Shown here: positions 13,391-26,667 of the stretch, one piece after another | Layout of the letters: every line of letters starts with the position of its first letter | Numbering within the stretch: the first letter of the stretch is position 1 | NCBI GenBank assembly: GCA_914767715.1 | Contig: OU612065.1 | Span: forward strand, 33,792,001 to 33,856,000 | DNA from: Membranipora membranacea | Taxonomy: Eukaryota > Bryozoa > Gymnolaemata > Cheilostomatida > Membraniporidae | Direction of reading: 5' to 3' | Length of the DNA stretch: 64,000 bases | The notes under the pieces: generated by a model | Database searches by the model: none | Told to the model about the DNA's origin: nothing | Seen by the model: the letters and a program-made list of their open reading frames with translations, nothing else | Position numbers and translations under genes: made by a program

Positions 13391-16300
13391 ATGGGCAGCT
13401 CAAAAACAACACTGTAAGCAAACTTAATTTTTTATAGGTTGTCCTACACCAATAGAGATAGAGACGGATTGCTCAGTCATTTTGACTTACTTGCATGGGA
13501 TCGGCTTTCTAATGATGAGAAACACAAACATCAATACAAAAACTGCTCGGAATGTATGACTGAGACTCATAAATATGTCTATGGAAAGTTTAGAAGAAAT
13601 GCTATTGCATTTGGCAGCCAAGTTCCAGATGGACCAGCCCTAGCTCCACGAATAGAAAACACAGAGAGAGAGGAGAAAATTAGGGGAGCTTTAGCTGTGG
13701 TCGGTCAAATCGCAGTTGAAAGCGCACATACTGCTGCCATGGCACATAACGTTTCCATGAGAACAATGCAAAATCTTAGGAGAGAAGTTGCACTCGTAAA
13801 GTGTGAAAACACTAGGCCGATCTATGAGCTTAAATCAGAAAACTATGTGTTTGATAGGGAACTAACAAAAGAACACATAGAGGCAACAATAGAAGCTAAT
13901 GGCAGACCAAACTTCTCTGAGTTAGCTAGGAATTTCCCTGTATTCTTGAGAAATGGCAAAATAGCGTCATGGCAATCAGACACTCAAACAATTTGCCATT
14001 GATGAGGGGATATTTGAGCAACCGGACTAGGAGAACAGAAGGCAAAGGCGTGGGAAAAGGATGCTCGACTTAGATGGGGCCAAGTTTCTATTAACAGCAC
14101 TTTATCCTACCAGAGACCAGCTGAAACAAGAGACTAGGGACAAGATTTTACGAGGGGAGCTTGATATCGGCGTCCCCTTTGTCCCGATCACTGTTGAGTG
14201 TTTGAAGATAGGAGAAGGAGGAGAGCTAGAAAAACACAGTATCACAACTGAAGGGCGAGCATACGGTATGCAGAAAATTCTTGATAAGCTTCTTCACCAG
14301 CATCTAAGCCTAGGGCTGCACCGCAATCATTTTAACGCAGCTCATGACATAGATGAAGTTATAAAACAGTTACGTATAAAGGGTAGGTTTGATCAGTCAA
14401 TAAACATTTAACTGTATTTTTACCAGCTACATAAATTTACACACAAGTCAACATCAGAGGTAATGAAAATATCAGCAAAGCATGTCTTGTATCAAAATAA
14501 ATGTTCTGCATAATCTGATAAGATGTAGATGCTGTAAGTTTTTACCATTGTCTGGTCATCAAAATGACCGGTGATCACGGTGAAACTTGATCACTAGCTC
14601 ATTGTCTTAACCTTGGTGTTATTATTTTTAAGGTATTCATTGTAATGCACGGAGTATAGAAGAGCTGAATGAAATGATTTCCTCCCGTATGTTTGCTGTC
14701 TGGCACGATCATTCTACCGTCGGCTCACATAGTCATTTCCTTGTTCTTCTCTCACTTATCTATGATCCTCTAGTATACCTCACACCTGCGGAATATAAAG
14801 AAGGTGGAAAAAAGTAAGTGTCTTTCAGAGGCTATTCATTCATGATAACATCGCAGAGTAAGCATATTGTACCTCTATGAAGACTTGTTGTCAACGATTT
14901 AAAACTAGGTGACTATCAGTGGCTATGTAGCCCAACGGCTACAAGTAATCGAAAACTTTCAGGGGAGTTTCGGAGATCACAGTCAATTATTATTTGGTGT
15001 ATAGTGTGATATAAATGTCTGGTTTCACACTACAGAGGCTCAGTCTAGTAGCCTGTTCTGCAGACAAGCTTACTTAGAACTTCGTACCACAGAGTAAGGA
15101 TATATCATCATAGTACATATTGCATTATAACGCTATAAAGCAGTTGTGGTTTTCGGATTGGCTTGCAGATCAAAGCGAGAGTAACACAATATTTGAACAT
15201 GTACTGTGCATTACATGATCATTGATCGACACCTTTCAAACATCATACTAAACGACTGCTCATGTTTTAGGTCTCTTGATTCTATAGTCAGCCTGATAGA
15301 AAGACCAGAGATTTATATTTTCGCTAGATCAAACAGCTCAACAAAGGATCAGATGCTCTATACACCCTACCGAGTTGAAGATCTAAAATCTCTGCTGCCA
15401 TCAGTGTCCCATTCAGGGATCGTCTACCACTCAAAAATGAGAGTTGGCATAGGTACATTTCAGTTACATGCAATTGAACTCATACCTTGTTCTCGAGAAG
15501 AAATTGAAGATGTAGAGGTTTATATATCTATCAATATCATGATAGTAGGGTCTAATAATAATTGTGTAACCAGTCATCATCGAATGCTAGCTTTAGCTTT
15601 CCATAATATCATCGTTGCAAACATCCTAAAGTGAAAGAAAATAAAGATACGCTACTGATTCTATCGTAATTCATGTTCTCAAGGTGATTCTTCAGCAAGG
15701 GCATTTGAGTCAGGCAATCACGTGAATGGCCACCTTCCCTGCCACTGCGGCATTGACATCCGTCTTGTCCTGACCTACCAGAATCTAACAAAGCCTAAGT
15801 ATCTATCTATATGTGCTAGAATGGAGGTAATCAAGGAAACAAGTCGATGGAATGATAAGCCGGTTGGACAGATATCAGCCTATGATAATCTCAATGTGAG
15901 TGATTTTTTCTTCTTTGGAGATTATCTCATATAATGTAATAACTTTATAGGTACACAAAACAGGGCAAGATTGGTGTACCAGTGAACCCTTGCTTTGAAA
16001 CTATTTAGTTTTAACTCAAAGACAGCCAAGAGCTCTACTTCAGTAAGGGAGGCTGGTCACTCTTAACACCATTTTAAGTTAGATCATCTTTTTTTTTTAA
16101 TCTAAGATAATAATGGAGGGTTTGGTAATTGGCTTGACTTTTCAGTAATATAACTGATGTACCAACATCTTTTCTATAGGTTAATGCTCTACGCACAGAG
16201 CTTGATGATCGTGATGTAGAGACAGAAGGCCTGGATAAGTTTAGTCTGCAGGCTCAGCTCAGTAAGGAGCTAGCCGGAGTCAAGCGACTGCTAGCCCTTG

Positions 16301-18404
16301 TTTGTTCGGAGGAAGAAGTTCATGTGGGAGATTACATGGTAGGGCAGCTGGAGATTCTTCACAACCTAAAATCAATGATAGGTTGGTGGAACAATATAGG
16401 AAATTTGAAATATTAGGCCATTTATATTATGTTGCAATTAAAACTATTGTTCATAGATTTTTTTTTTGGGATATATTTTAGTTAACATTGTCATAGAGAT
16501 GATGTTTGTGGTTCCACCAGCTCTCAGGACAATGCTTGAACAGGCACTGCCAAAAATTCGCAGTAAGTTCAATTTAATTATAAAAAAAACCTCAAAATCT
16601 AGTCAGAGCTCTCAAAAGCGTTATCTGACTTGATTAACAAAATAGTGCTGGTTATTGCAACACATCATATACTGGGATTGTAAACCTCTATGTATGTTAA
16701 CCTTTTTATCTAGATAACAAGCATGAAATATCCGGGAGCAATGCCAGACTGTCCCTTTTGAGACTGCGCTCGTTTATTGACAAGCAGCGGCTAAATCATC
16801 CAGCTTTGGACACAATCGATGTGAGGACATTACAAAGCCTCCTTGTTAATCTCAGTCACATTCAACAGCTGGCATACTCAACTGAGATGTCAAGGAATAC
16901 TCTAACTATTCTGGCTATGCATAACTCGACATTTGTCTTCAAACTGGATTATATCAAGGTAATGAATGATGAATATGACACTGAGGGTGAACCCAGTCTA
17001 ATTAAATGCCCGGCAGTTAAACAGCCCAAATTAATGGCATGCTCTGGCAGTGAGTGTACATACAAGATAATACTTAAAATACAAGTGCTACATCTTACAA
17101 AGTTTACAAATGCTAGTAAACAGTTTTCCCTCTACGATCATATCAAACAAATTCTATGAGCTGATCTGAGGTTATAAGACCACATGATTTGTTGACCTCA
17201 ATATGCTGACACTTGGAATTTTGCTTTCAACAAGCTAGCTCGTACATAATGTGATTCATTCTAACGATAAACCACATACTAATCTCAATACTGCTATTGT
17301 CATTATGAAGGGATGAGATGACCTTTGCCTAAGCAAATCTGCTAAGTAAATAACCAGCTAAAACTTTTGCGTCAGCTTGTTGTTGAAATCATGCAGCGCT
17401 ATCCTTCAGCTGTTTCAATATGCAAGTGACAACCACTAGCAATGAAGAAGCTAACAGCATATAATTAAACCCATATGTCATATTCAGACAGCTATTACTT
17501 TTCATTCCAATTTCAGACACATCTTCATTGGTGATAGCTACACCTAAAACACGAAGCAAGGCCATACCGCAACCAGACCTTTTAGATCAGACTGAAGCTA
17601 CATTTAAACCTAGTGAAACTGTCTTGCCAGACACGAGCAGGTGCCCCGCCCCTGCAAATAAAAATGATCCGCCTAGCACCTCAAATTCCGAGTTAGACAC
17701 AGCAGCAAACAAAGGTAATCCAGAGATGCAAAAGAGAGATATCAGCCTAATTACACCTAACATATTATATATTAAAAAAGTGCAATTTTTGCAGGGATCT
17801 GGATTAATTGGTTTGAAATCACATGTTATGCAAATGGTTAACTTGTAAGCCATGACACACATAATGGCTTCACCCTTTCTCATTACTACATATAATTACA
17901 GCTTGCTCAAAGTCTTCAGGTATGGCAGGGTTTCGGACACCAATGTCTAACATGTCAGAAGCTATCGGGACTGAAAATCAGATGGATGTGCTTAGTACCC
18001 CGGCTTGTACCAGTACCCCAGCAGCTGTGCATAAAAAGAAGACTTCTAGAGAGAGACCATCGCAAGAAGGTAGGGCAAATCAAATTTTGATAAATATCCT
18101 ACGCGGATATAAAAGCCAAGCATTATCTTCCTCATCCTCCCAGAAAACAATTCATATCAGCAAACGAACTTTAAAGCTAAATAATATTGATCGAAACTGT
18201 GATACTCGCATGCAGTGGAAGAAATGGATTGTCTAATGATAGTTACTTTTGGTTTAGATGTCTCATTCTCCAATTTTAGAGGTCATCCTGAGGAAGTATG
18301 TTGGCAAGGAGAAGGCTCTCCGGTTTCTTCAATTGAGGAAGCAGTTGAAACTTTCTCCAACTTCCAGGCCTCTCAAATCAGCCTATCAAAATCAAAGGAC
18401 ATAA
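13391..18404 (+). CDS. large uncharacterised protein of a sponge/cnidarian-type family, possibly a pseudogene
   Basis: Phase-consistent exons are 13438-13939 (or to 14002), 14031-14382, 14633-14813, 15271-15452, 15684-15895, 16180-16381, 16482-16562, 16714-17049, 17517-17714, 17902-18069 and 18280-18404, about 850 residues. A possible first exon, MGSSKTTL (13391-13413), fits in phase but needs a 24-nt intron. The middle carries a His-rich motif (VWHDHSTVGSHSHF), then IGDSSARAFESGNH and HLPCHCGID. From memory these blocks recur in a large family of uncharacterised proteins in cnidarian and sponge genomes; I know no function. The region after 17049 is Ser/Pro/Thr-rich and looks disordered. There are two problems. 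Around 13980 the frame shifts and a TAG lies at 14028-14030, unless a weak 91-nt GTATTC...CTAG intron (13940-14030) is removed. A TAA at 18402 also interrupts a frame that reopens. Recent decay and real splicing are both possible. Confidence 0.62.
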
Positions 18405-18581
18405 GTAGCACCAGCATTAAAAGAGGCAAAGCGGAGGGCGCTGCAGGCTATCTCTGTTGAGGAAAAAAGCAACATCATGAAGCATGACATTAGCCAAGCG
18501 ACAAACTCCACAGAGGAAAGCCTGCGAATACAGGAACTAAAATCAGAGGTGAAAGCTCTGGAGCTTTTTCTAAAATTTTGA
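18405..18581 (+). pseudogene. open frame continuing past the TAA of the preceding exon
   Basis: Directly after the in-frame TAA (18402-18404) the same frame stays open for 58 codons to a TGA at 18579. It encodes a charged, helix-prone sequence (VAPALKEAKRRALQAISVEE and ELKSEVKALELFLKF). This looks like the lost C-terminal coiled coil of the gene at 13.4-18.4 kb. It could also be translated only if the stop is absent in other alleles. Confidence 0.4.
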
Positions 18582-18989
18582 TTCTTGTTTTACTGTTTTA
18601 AAATGTGTCAACGTGTGAAATGAATATTTACTGTCTTTGTGTGTTCTTCATGACATCGATTATTTTTTATGGATGCACTCACCTCAATAAAGCGTCTTCT
18701 AGCCTGCGTTTCTCAGTTTCCCCGCAGTGCCATATTATTATTTTTCTCTCAGTATTGCCCGGAGTAGATATTCATGTTGTAAATAGGTGTGCAGAATGTC
18801 ATCACAAAAATACACTGTATCTTACTGCGGCCACAGCCAATTTTTACTAGCTAATACTTTTGTTCCTCTCACACTCAACTTCTTGCAGCATGAGTTTAAA
18901 TGACTATCCTGCTATGAAAGGAAGCCCACTGTGTTTAAATTGAGTTTCAATAGATTAGTAATATCCCGGTCATTGAACTAGTGCTTGTT

Positions 18990-19126
18990 TAGTTTAAGTG
19001 CTCAAACGGTGCAAGATGCTGGTAGAGGCATTTCATTATCAACCACTTTCTCCCCTCCGAGGGGAGAAAGTGGTTGATAATGAAATGCCTCTACCAGCAT
19101 CTTGCACCGTTTGAGCTCTTAAACTA
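18990..19126. mobile_element. 137-bp hairpin element with perfect 9-bp target repeat
   Basis: Long, nearly perfect inverted arms start TAGTTTAAGTGCTC and end GAGCTCTTAAACTA, with a very short loop at TCCGA. The 9-bp sequence GTGCTTGTT occurs immediately on both sides (18981-18989 and 19127-19135), a perfect target-site duplication. A second copy of this hairpin lies at 50338-50450. Confidence 0.85.
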
Positions 19127-19788
19127 GTGCTTGTTACATGATTCAAGGGATGCGTGTTTTATACCTAGTGTTATTAATAGGTTAAACAAAATGCCAGGTT
19201 TATTTGTCAGAGTCAGCCAATCAGAGTGAATGAGCTGAATTGTTGTGAAATGACAACTCCTCACTTGATAATACAAAGTTGAGCAATGGAATGTTTTGAT
19301 CTCACTGAGGCATGACGTAACGTCATAGCACGACACTGAATTTCAGCAACATGTCAAAACCTATTGTCACTATTGTCCACATACAAAGACATTGCAAGTT
19401 CTTGGAGCAAAAAATGCAGTCAATACATAAAGACTACCCTTATATCATGCAGCCATAACAACAATAATGTTCAATGTTTGATTTGACTTGAAAAAAAAGG
19501 CATTAAAATTCACATACTGATAGCTATGCCATTAGTGTTGACTATGCTATAATGAAAGTGAGCTGTGTCAATTGTTGGCCAAGGTGGACAAATATAATTA
19601 CCCTAATGCCCTCACTAACCCAGTGCAGGCCAGTATTGATGAATAGAAAACGATGTGCCATTTTGCAATTTTGAATTATCATACTTCTAAAATGGTCAAA
19701 ATTTTGAAAAAATGCTCCTTTGCTGTACAAAACGAGAAGTACAAATATGTGAAACCTGAACTAAGCCTGAAATATTTTTTCTGATAGG

Positions 19789-19936
19789 GGCATCATCAAA
19801 AGCCTTGGTGAGGGCACTAGGCATTGATTTTGAACCAAATGAAACTTTTGTGTTTGGGAAGGGGTATGATAAGAAGGCTGATCATGCAGTCTTCCAGAGG
19901 CAGGCTATAAACTCAATATTGTTTTTGCCAAGCTAA
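19789..19936 (+). CDS. candidate 3'-terminal exon
   Basis: After an acceptor (CTGATAG) the frame GASSKALVRALGIDFE...SILFLPS is open for 48 codons to a TAA at 19934-19936, and AATAAA follows at 19942. It needs a phase-1 donor, which exon 17902-18069 offers. It could therefore be an alternative last exon of the uncharacterised gene that skips the TAA-containing exon. No homology is recognised. Confidence 0.4.
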
Positions 19937-19949
19937 CGTCAAATAAAAC

Positions 19950-20393
19950 ATATGTCGTAGTAATATAAGTCTCTTTAATCCAGTCATTTTAGTGTATTTT
20001 ACAATAGTTCACAGGCTGGCTTGTTAATTCCTTCCTGTTATTATAGAATTTTCCTTCTCTAGTACTTAAAATTCATGTCAAGGCTTGTTTCTACGATTAA
20101 TTATCACAAGTTAGTTTTATTTGGACTACTTTGCGCTGCCAATTCTGGTTTGATACGAATAAATGGTTGTGAGGCGTCTGAGCCAGATGCTCCCAGTTAT
20201 TGACAGCTCCTATTCTTTTCCATGGGCACTGGTGGCTTAAATCTTATAAATCGCCATCACAATAATAAAAAATTAAATTAAATATAATTGAGGGTTTGGA
20301 AATTGCTAAGCAAGGAATGGCTACAATTAGAATGAAAAATTAAGGAAATCGGACCAGTAGTTCTCAAGTTAGTATCCTAGGCGAGGCATGACC
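19950..20393. other. intergenic stretch before the composite transposon
   Basis: I see no gene or repeat here. Confidence 0.4.
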
Positions 20394-20573
20394 TTAAAGG
20401 GCAACCAAGGTTTCGCAGGGAAGATTTTCGTGTAACACAAAAACTTCCTTGGCAATGTTATCTGCCCCTGATTTTAATCATGAAGTCAAAGTTCAAAGAT
20501 AACATGGCTATTGTAGATTCACTGATCCAATAGTAAAATATGTTTAGATCAAATAGTTAGATTATGCTAGAAA

Positions 20574-21290
20574 GGAGAGTGTAACTCCTGCATATTAAAC
20601 TGAATCAATATTATATATTCAGTACTAAACACCCATTTCATTACGGTCCTCTGTACACATGTACACATGTACACAGGTGCTCATGTTTTTAACCAGGAGA
20701 GTGTAACTCCTGCATATTAAACTGAATCAATATTATATATTCAGTACTAAACACTCATTTCATTACGGTCCTCTGTACACACGTACACATGTACACAGGT
20801 ACTCATGTACTCATGTTTGTATCCAGGAGAGTGTAACTCCTGCATATTAACCTGAATCAATTCTATATATTCAGTACTAGACACTCATTTCATTACGGTC
20901 CTCTGTACACACATACACATGTACACAGGTACTCGGGTTTGTATCCAGGAGAGTGTAACTCCTGCATATTAAATTGAATTAATGTTATATAGTCAGTACT
21001 AGACACTCATCTCATTACGGTCCTCTGTACACACGTACACATGTACACAGGTACTCATGTATGTATCCAGGGGAGTGTAACTCCTGCATATGGAATGGAA
21101 TTAATGTTATATATTCAGTACTAGACACCCATTTCATTATGGTCCTCTGTACACACGTACACATGTACACAGGTACTCATGTTTGTATCCAGGAGGGTGT
21201 AACTCCTGCATATTAAATTGAATTAATGTTATATATTCTGGACTGGACACTCAGTTCATTACAGTTCTCTGTAGACACGTTGAATTTTGA
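20574..21290 (+). repeat. ~122-bp tandem array, left arm of the composite element
   Basis: Six units begin with GGAGAGTGTAACTCCTGCAT and contain CATTACGGTCCTCTGTACAC and a run of alternating GTACAC/GTACAT. Units differ by only a few bases. GGAGAGTGTAACTCC is itself an imperfect inverted repeat. Confidence 0.9.
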
Positions 21291-22145
21291 CAAAACTTTG
21301 CACACACAAATACTTTTCTAATTATTACATTCACGGACGTTCTACCAAAAGCACATATTTTCTTGACTGTTAATCCCGTTAACATCTCTGTAAGCGGTTA
21401 ACTCAAGCTCTGGTTCCTACCTCCTAGGACTCCCATGTGATCAATTAAAAGTATCAAGAATGGAAGGGATCGGATATGATATGATGCCCCTCAAATTTTA
21501 TTCCCAGTGGTCGATTGCTTGTTAATTTTCTTCCTAAATAGTGCTGGAATGCCTAAAAACTGCCTCTATTCCCAAATATAAAGCCACTAGCTTGGGTGAT
21601 AGCCTAATTCCTTCGTATGTATGGCACAGTTGCCAATCTTTGGACACAGTATTCTTTTTGCATCTAGTGATATGGTAATTAAACCGCCATTTCAAATTAT
21701 TCAAAGCTTGTCAACTGAAATGAAATTTTATAACCAAAGAGATTTGATAAAATGACTGATTTATCATGACTATAGAGGTATGATATTCCTCTATTGATAA
21801 TCAAATGACACTAATTAGTATTGGAGGGGCTTGAGATCACATGTCTCCAGCAAACCATAAAAATGTTTTGTTCCATAAAACCTGTGTGTTCTCCAATTAT
21901 TCTATCATTGTTGAGATTAGGAATCATAAATCTTTGGTAGTACAAATTGGTAGGGAGTAAGGAGTGCAATAGTTATTATGAATGTAAACCTGTTTTCTTT
22001 GTCAACTAAATGCCAGTTCAGTCCCCAAAGGAAGACGCCAAAGCTTCAAACACAGCATTCCTTGCGCAAATATATGACATTTTGAAAAATTATGGCACTG
22101 AGACCTTTCAGGGAAACTCAATTTTGGAAAATATGATAGGACCTC

Positions 22146-25100
22146 CACTGTAAAAACTAAAGGTACAGACACGGTACAGAAAAAGGTACATTGAGGGTAC
22201 AAAAATTTGTGACAACATAGGAACCCTTTTTCGTACCCTTTTGCGGGTACAAAACTGAACCATTATATGTGAAAAGGTACACTTCAATGTGCTACTTGCG
22301 TACCTTCTTTAAGGTATGCTGCTGTACCATGTACATCAAAATGGTACACTATTTTGTACCTTTTAATGGTACGAATACGTACCATGCATTGTGAAAAGGT
22401 ACACTATAATGCGCCCTTTGTGTACTTTTTGAGTGGTACGATTATGTACCATATGTGACTTGATGGTACAGAATTACGTACCATTTATGGTACCTTCCTA
22501 TGGTTTAGTCTTGTACCATGCTAAGAAAAGGGTACCTATGTTGTCACAATTTTTTGTACCCTTTTTAGTACCCTTCAGTTGGTACGGTTCTGTACCATAT
22601 TTAGAGAGAAGGTACATCATATTTACATATCACAACATGCAGGAGATAACAGGGTAAAAGCTGAAGAAAAACAGCTTAAACTACTGCTGCCACTCATGCA
22701 AATTTGTGCTCATTGAATTCTACATAGCTCCAAGATAATTAATTGAGACTTAAATCTCATAATAAATCACAAAATGATCTTCAAAATCGGGGCATGAAAT
22801 CTACGCACCAGCTTATGACGTGTACTGAATGCACTAGTAAGACAGGAACTACGTCACCCGTGCTGGTAGATAATTAATTTCATACCCTAATTTTGAACTT
22901 TTCAATAATTATTACAACTACTGCCAATTTGATTTTGACTTACATTTTATGCCTGCACAATACTCTAGCAGGATCAGGGATTTTTTTTGCTAGTTATGAA
23001 CCGCCTGAATATGATGCAGGCGGAAGAACGCAGGTAGAGCCTCTGCTGGCTTTGGCCTCTTTCTACTCCGTTTTGAGAGTTAACAATGCTGTTATCCATT
23101 ATAACAATCACCAGTTTCTTAGATACATCTTGCAGCTGCAAAAGATTAACACAGAAAATTTTAACATTACATTAAGTGCTGTTGATACGAAACGAGCCTT
23201 TATAAAATACAGATATCAGTGACTGTGTCAGTGAAAGGTTCCCGCATGTATCTTTTTTCTACCAAGGTGCTGTTTAGCACACTGGCCGGGAGGGGAGGAG
23301 TGTAATAATAATAATAATAAAGTTTATTAGTGAAACGCTTAATAAAATTGCAGAGCAAAAATTTCTAAGCGTTAGGACGGTGGGCAAGATGCTGGGGAGC
23401 TCAGACTATATAAGGGGTATTTTGGAAGCAAGGCAAAGATGAATATCACTATAGATGCTGAGAAAGATGTTTATAGTCAATTCAAAATTCAGTTCAAGTT
23501 TTGTTGTCAGACAATTATGATAATACTAAATATGATATTCAGATAACTTACATCTTCTTTTTCTTAGTAAATGTGACTCCGAATTTCGCCTAAACTTAAT
23601 GGGAGCAGCATCAGGCCCAATGTACTGAGAGGCAATTATCATTATCTGTAAATAGAAATGTAAATGTTAAACAAAGTTCCCTTTAGTATTATCAGCCCAT
23701 GGATCACTCTGAGCAATGAACTGAGCTTGTATAATGCTCTGAGCATGTATAATGTCTACCTTAGAAGCAACTGGTGTTAAGAATTTCTGAACTGTTGGTC
23801 ACAACATTTTAAGAGGATTCACATTCGAACTCAAAGTCGAAGGCAGCCTGCGTTGGCATACATTGATGTTCTAGTTAAACAATATTCTTGCAAAACTGGG
23901 TCATTGAATGAAATGCTACATTGCTGCCTGGTAGCTTCCCTTTTATTTCAGTAACAATGAATTTTAAAACTGGAATTGACATAAACCGCCTAATCTAGTT
24001 TATATAAAAGGCTTTCGAGAATGGTTTGGTGCCAATTGCATGCAAAGGCGCCTAAACCTCAAGCAGAATATACCACACAGACTACATATTAACTTGATAA
24101 CGAAGTTTGATACTAGGATGGTAAAATTCTTTAAAAAGCCTACCTCTTTCTTGGCTTGATATCTGTTATAAATCCATAAATGTGTGTGTGTGTGTATGTC
24201 TACACTGTGGGTGCTCTTTTTGAATGCTGATAGCGAACTTATAATCGGTGAGAGGTGAGGTTTGCTCTCATTCATTCAATGGTTAGCATATTTGTTTGCG
24301 TAAACAAGACCTAACTAAATGATCAAACACAGCATTATGAAAACCTGCAATATAATTGTTTTGACAACAGAGGATTATCCTATTGTGGTTTTATTCAACC
24401 CATATGTGGACTGATTCATCGCTGAACAAAAATAAATCTCACCTACCATACCTAGCCTACAATATAATTACTTTGACAGAGAATGTTTGTCATATTTCGG
24501 TCCTACCCAACCAACATGTTGACTGATTCATTGCTGAACAACAAAATATTCATGAAAAAATCTCAAATTATCTGATGAAAATGCAGTCTACCGACTACTA
24601 CTGGTAATTTAATGCTAGATTTTTGAAAAGAGCCATAAAGGTCCGGAAAGCCTATTTATAAGTAATATCTATAGTCTCTGGTAATATGACAAATCATGCT
24701 CGACTGTGGCTGTTGTCTACCAGTGTTACTATTACGTAAAGAGGTTATTACAGGTAATCCAAAATGCCTTATCAAGCAGTGCACAAAAATTTCCTTTAAT
24801 TCTAAATGAACATTCATTTGACAACAATGTATCGCGCACTGAATATGATCGGGCGGATCAAAACTTTGATTGCTCAGCAGCAATATAAATTTATTGCCTG
24901 CAAGTTGCAAGCTCTTGACCCTTTTTTGTCCCATTTATGTACTCATGAGACGTGTACCACGGTTGTACCTATCCTGGACCGTCATGGCCATTTTTGTACC
25001 TTTTTCTAACTTGTACCCTTTATAACATATTTAAGGACCATTTATTCTTACCCTTTCAGCGGGTTACTTGGTACAATTCCAGAAGAAGGCACATGATTGT

Positions 25101-25237
25101 ACCATTTCTTCTAATATGTACCCCTATCAAGATGACATGTACCAACTAGGTACCCTCTACACCTCTATAATGTACCCTGTATAAAATTGTACCTTTCTTG
25201 TACCCATAATAGTAGCCTACCTTTAGCTTTTACAGTG
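22146..25237. mobile_element. 3.1-kb CACTG-ended element nested in the composite transposon
   Basis: The left end is CACTGTAAAAACTAAAGGTA. The right end is the reverse complement with one mismatch (CACTGTAAAAGCTAAAGGTA). Both ends carry dense GGTAC/GTACC subterminal motifs (about 22160-22620 and 24945-25205). CACTA/G termini with subterminal repeats suggest the EnSpm/CACTA group. I could not find a convincing target-site duplication, and the interior shows no transposase. Confidence 0.6.
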
Positions 25238-26667
25238 TATGTTCAAAAGTAAGACCTATTTTCAGGGACAAGCGTTTTGGGAAATAATGAAATGCCCGCG
25301 CATCACTATTCAGTCTTATTCAGTGTATAGGTGAATTGCCATGAGGGATGTTATCATGGGAATTTACTATTACCCAGCTTTTTAAAAGTTTACGAGGAAG
25401 CAGCCGTATCTGATTTGGTTCATGCCTTGTCACAAAATTGTCCTGAGGGTTTTTCAATAGTTTTCTTGAGGGAAACAATTATAGTCACCCAGTAAATGTT
25501 ATGTCAAATAAAGGCCACCCGATTTGAAAACTTTAGGTGATAAATCATGTAACAAGAGTGTAATGGCCAGCATGGCCTTATTTCAGTTGATCGTGTTTGG
25601 CGCTCTGTAAAACCTAATATTATATAAGAAAGTGATTCATAAACACAAATGGCATCAATAAGTAAATACTTTGTAACCTTTTGTGGCCATCAATCAGATA
25701 ATCAGATATCCACTTGTTACTGATTGTCATATATTGTATATCTACGCTGTTCAGCTATCTATGAATCGTAAAGACGGATATTTATATTGTAGTTTCAATT
25801 TATAGTAAGAATCATGAAATCATGAAAATCCGGTGGCAGCAACTGCCATATTGACAGATATGCAACTTTATTTTGAAAACTGGATGGATAAGGTATTGTA
25901 AAAGAGTTTTAGAGCTGATTGCAAAGGTGCTTATGAATCTTACATAATATTGCATATTAAACGTACAATTGCCAAAAATGCTGCTAACAAATTGGACAGT
26001 GACCGAAAACTGCTTTGGCCATTTTGCTGCTGTCTGGAAAACTTGCTTCGGGTCTGATTTTTTCATGATGACTTTGTATTGACCCTACATGGCATACACA
26101 ATGTTTCAATCCTCTGAGTGTAGCATTGTTTGAATTGTATAAATTTTCGTTAGAGCTAATTTGAAAAATAATTTGTACTGTTATTTGACGTATAAATCAT
26201 AAATCAAATTCTGAAATTATCATCAGGAATATGCGTAATGCAAAAACAGTTTTTTTGCGTATTAATTGAGTCGATCAAGTGTTACTAAAAAAGAAATCTG
26301 ATAAACAGGAATATCCCAAATTAGTTTTCAATGCGGCAGCAAAATGGGAAGTGTGGTTTTACTCTGATGATATTTATACACAGAGATCATGGGTGATCAT
26401 TACGGGTTCGTTGTGACTGTTTTCGCCTGTTTCTTGACAATTGAAACAGCAGTCCCATGTTAACTTTTACATTCACTTTCATATTTTGCAGGTCTTGAAT
26501 TCATTTTTTGTTCCCTTTCCATCTGCCATAATTGTAATAAGCTCAAAAACTTTACCAGAAACAACTGTATAATTTCTAAATGGAAGTGAAAAATAGAAAG
26601 AGACTGACACGGAACTGTTTACGGCACGATTCTTATTGTTTTCTCTCTTATAAACATCAATTATCAG

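Noticed and set aside
22893-23222. 109-codon open frame inside the CACTG element
   Set aside because: No recognised motif, no splice-linked continuation, and the composition is like surrounding AT-rich DNA; I could not support it as a gene.
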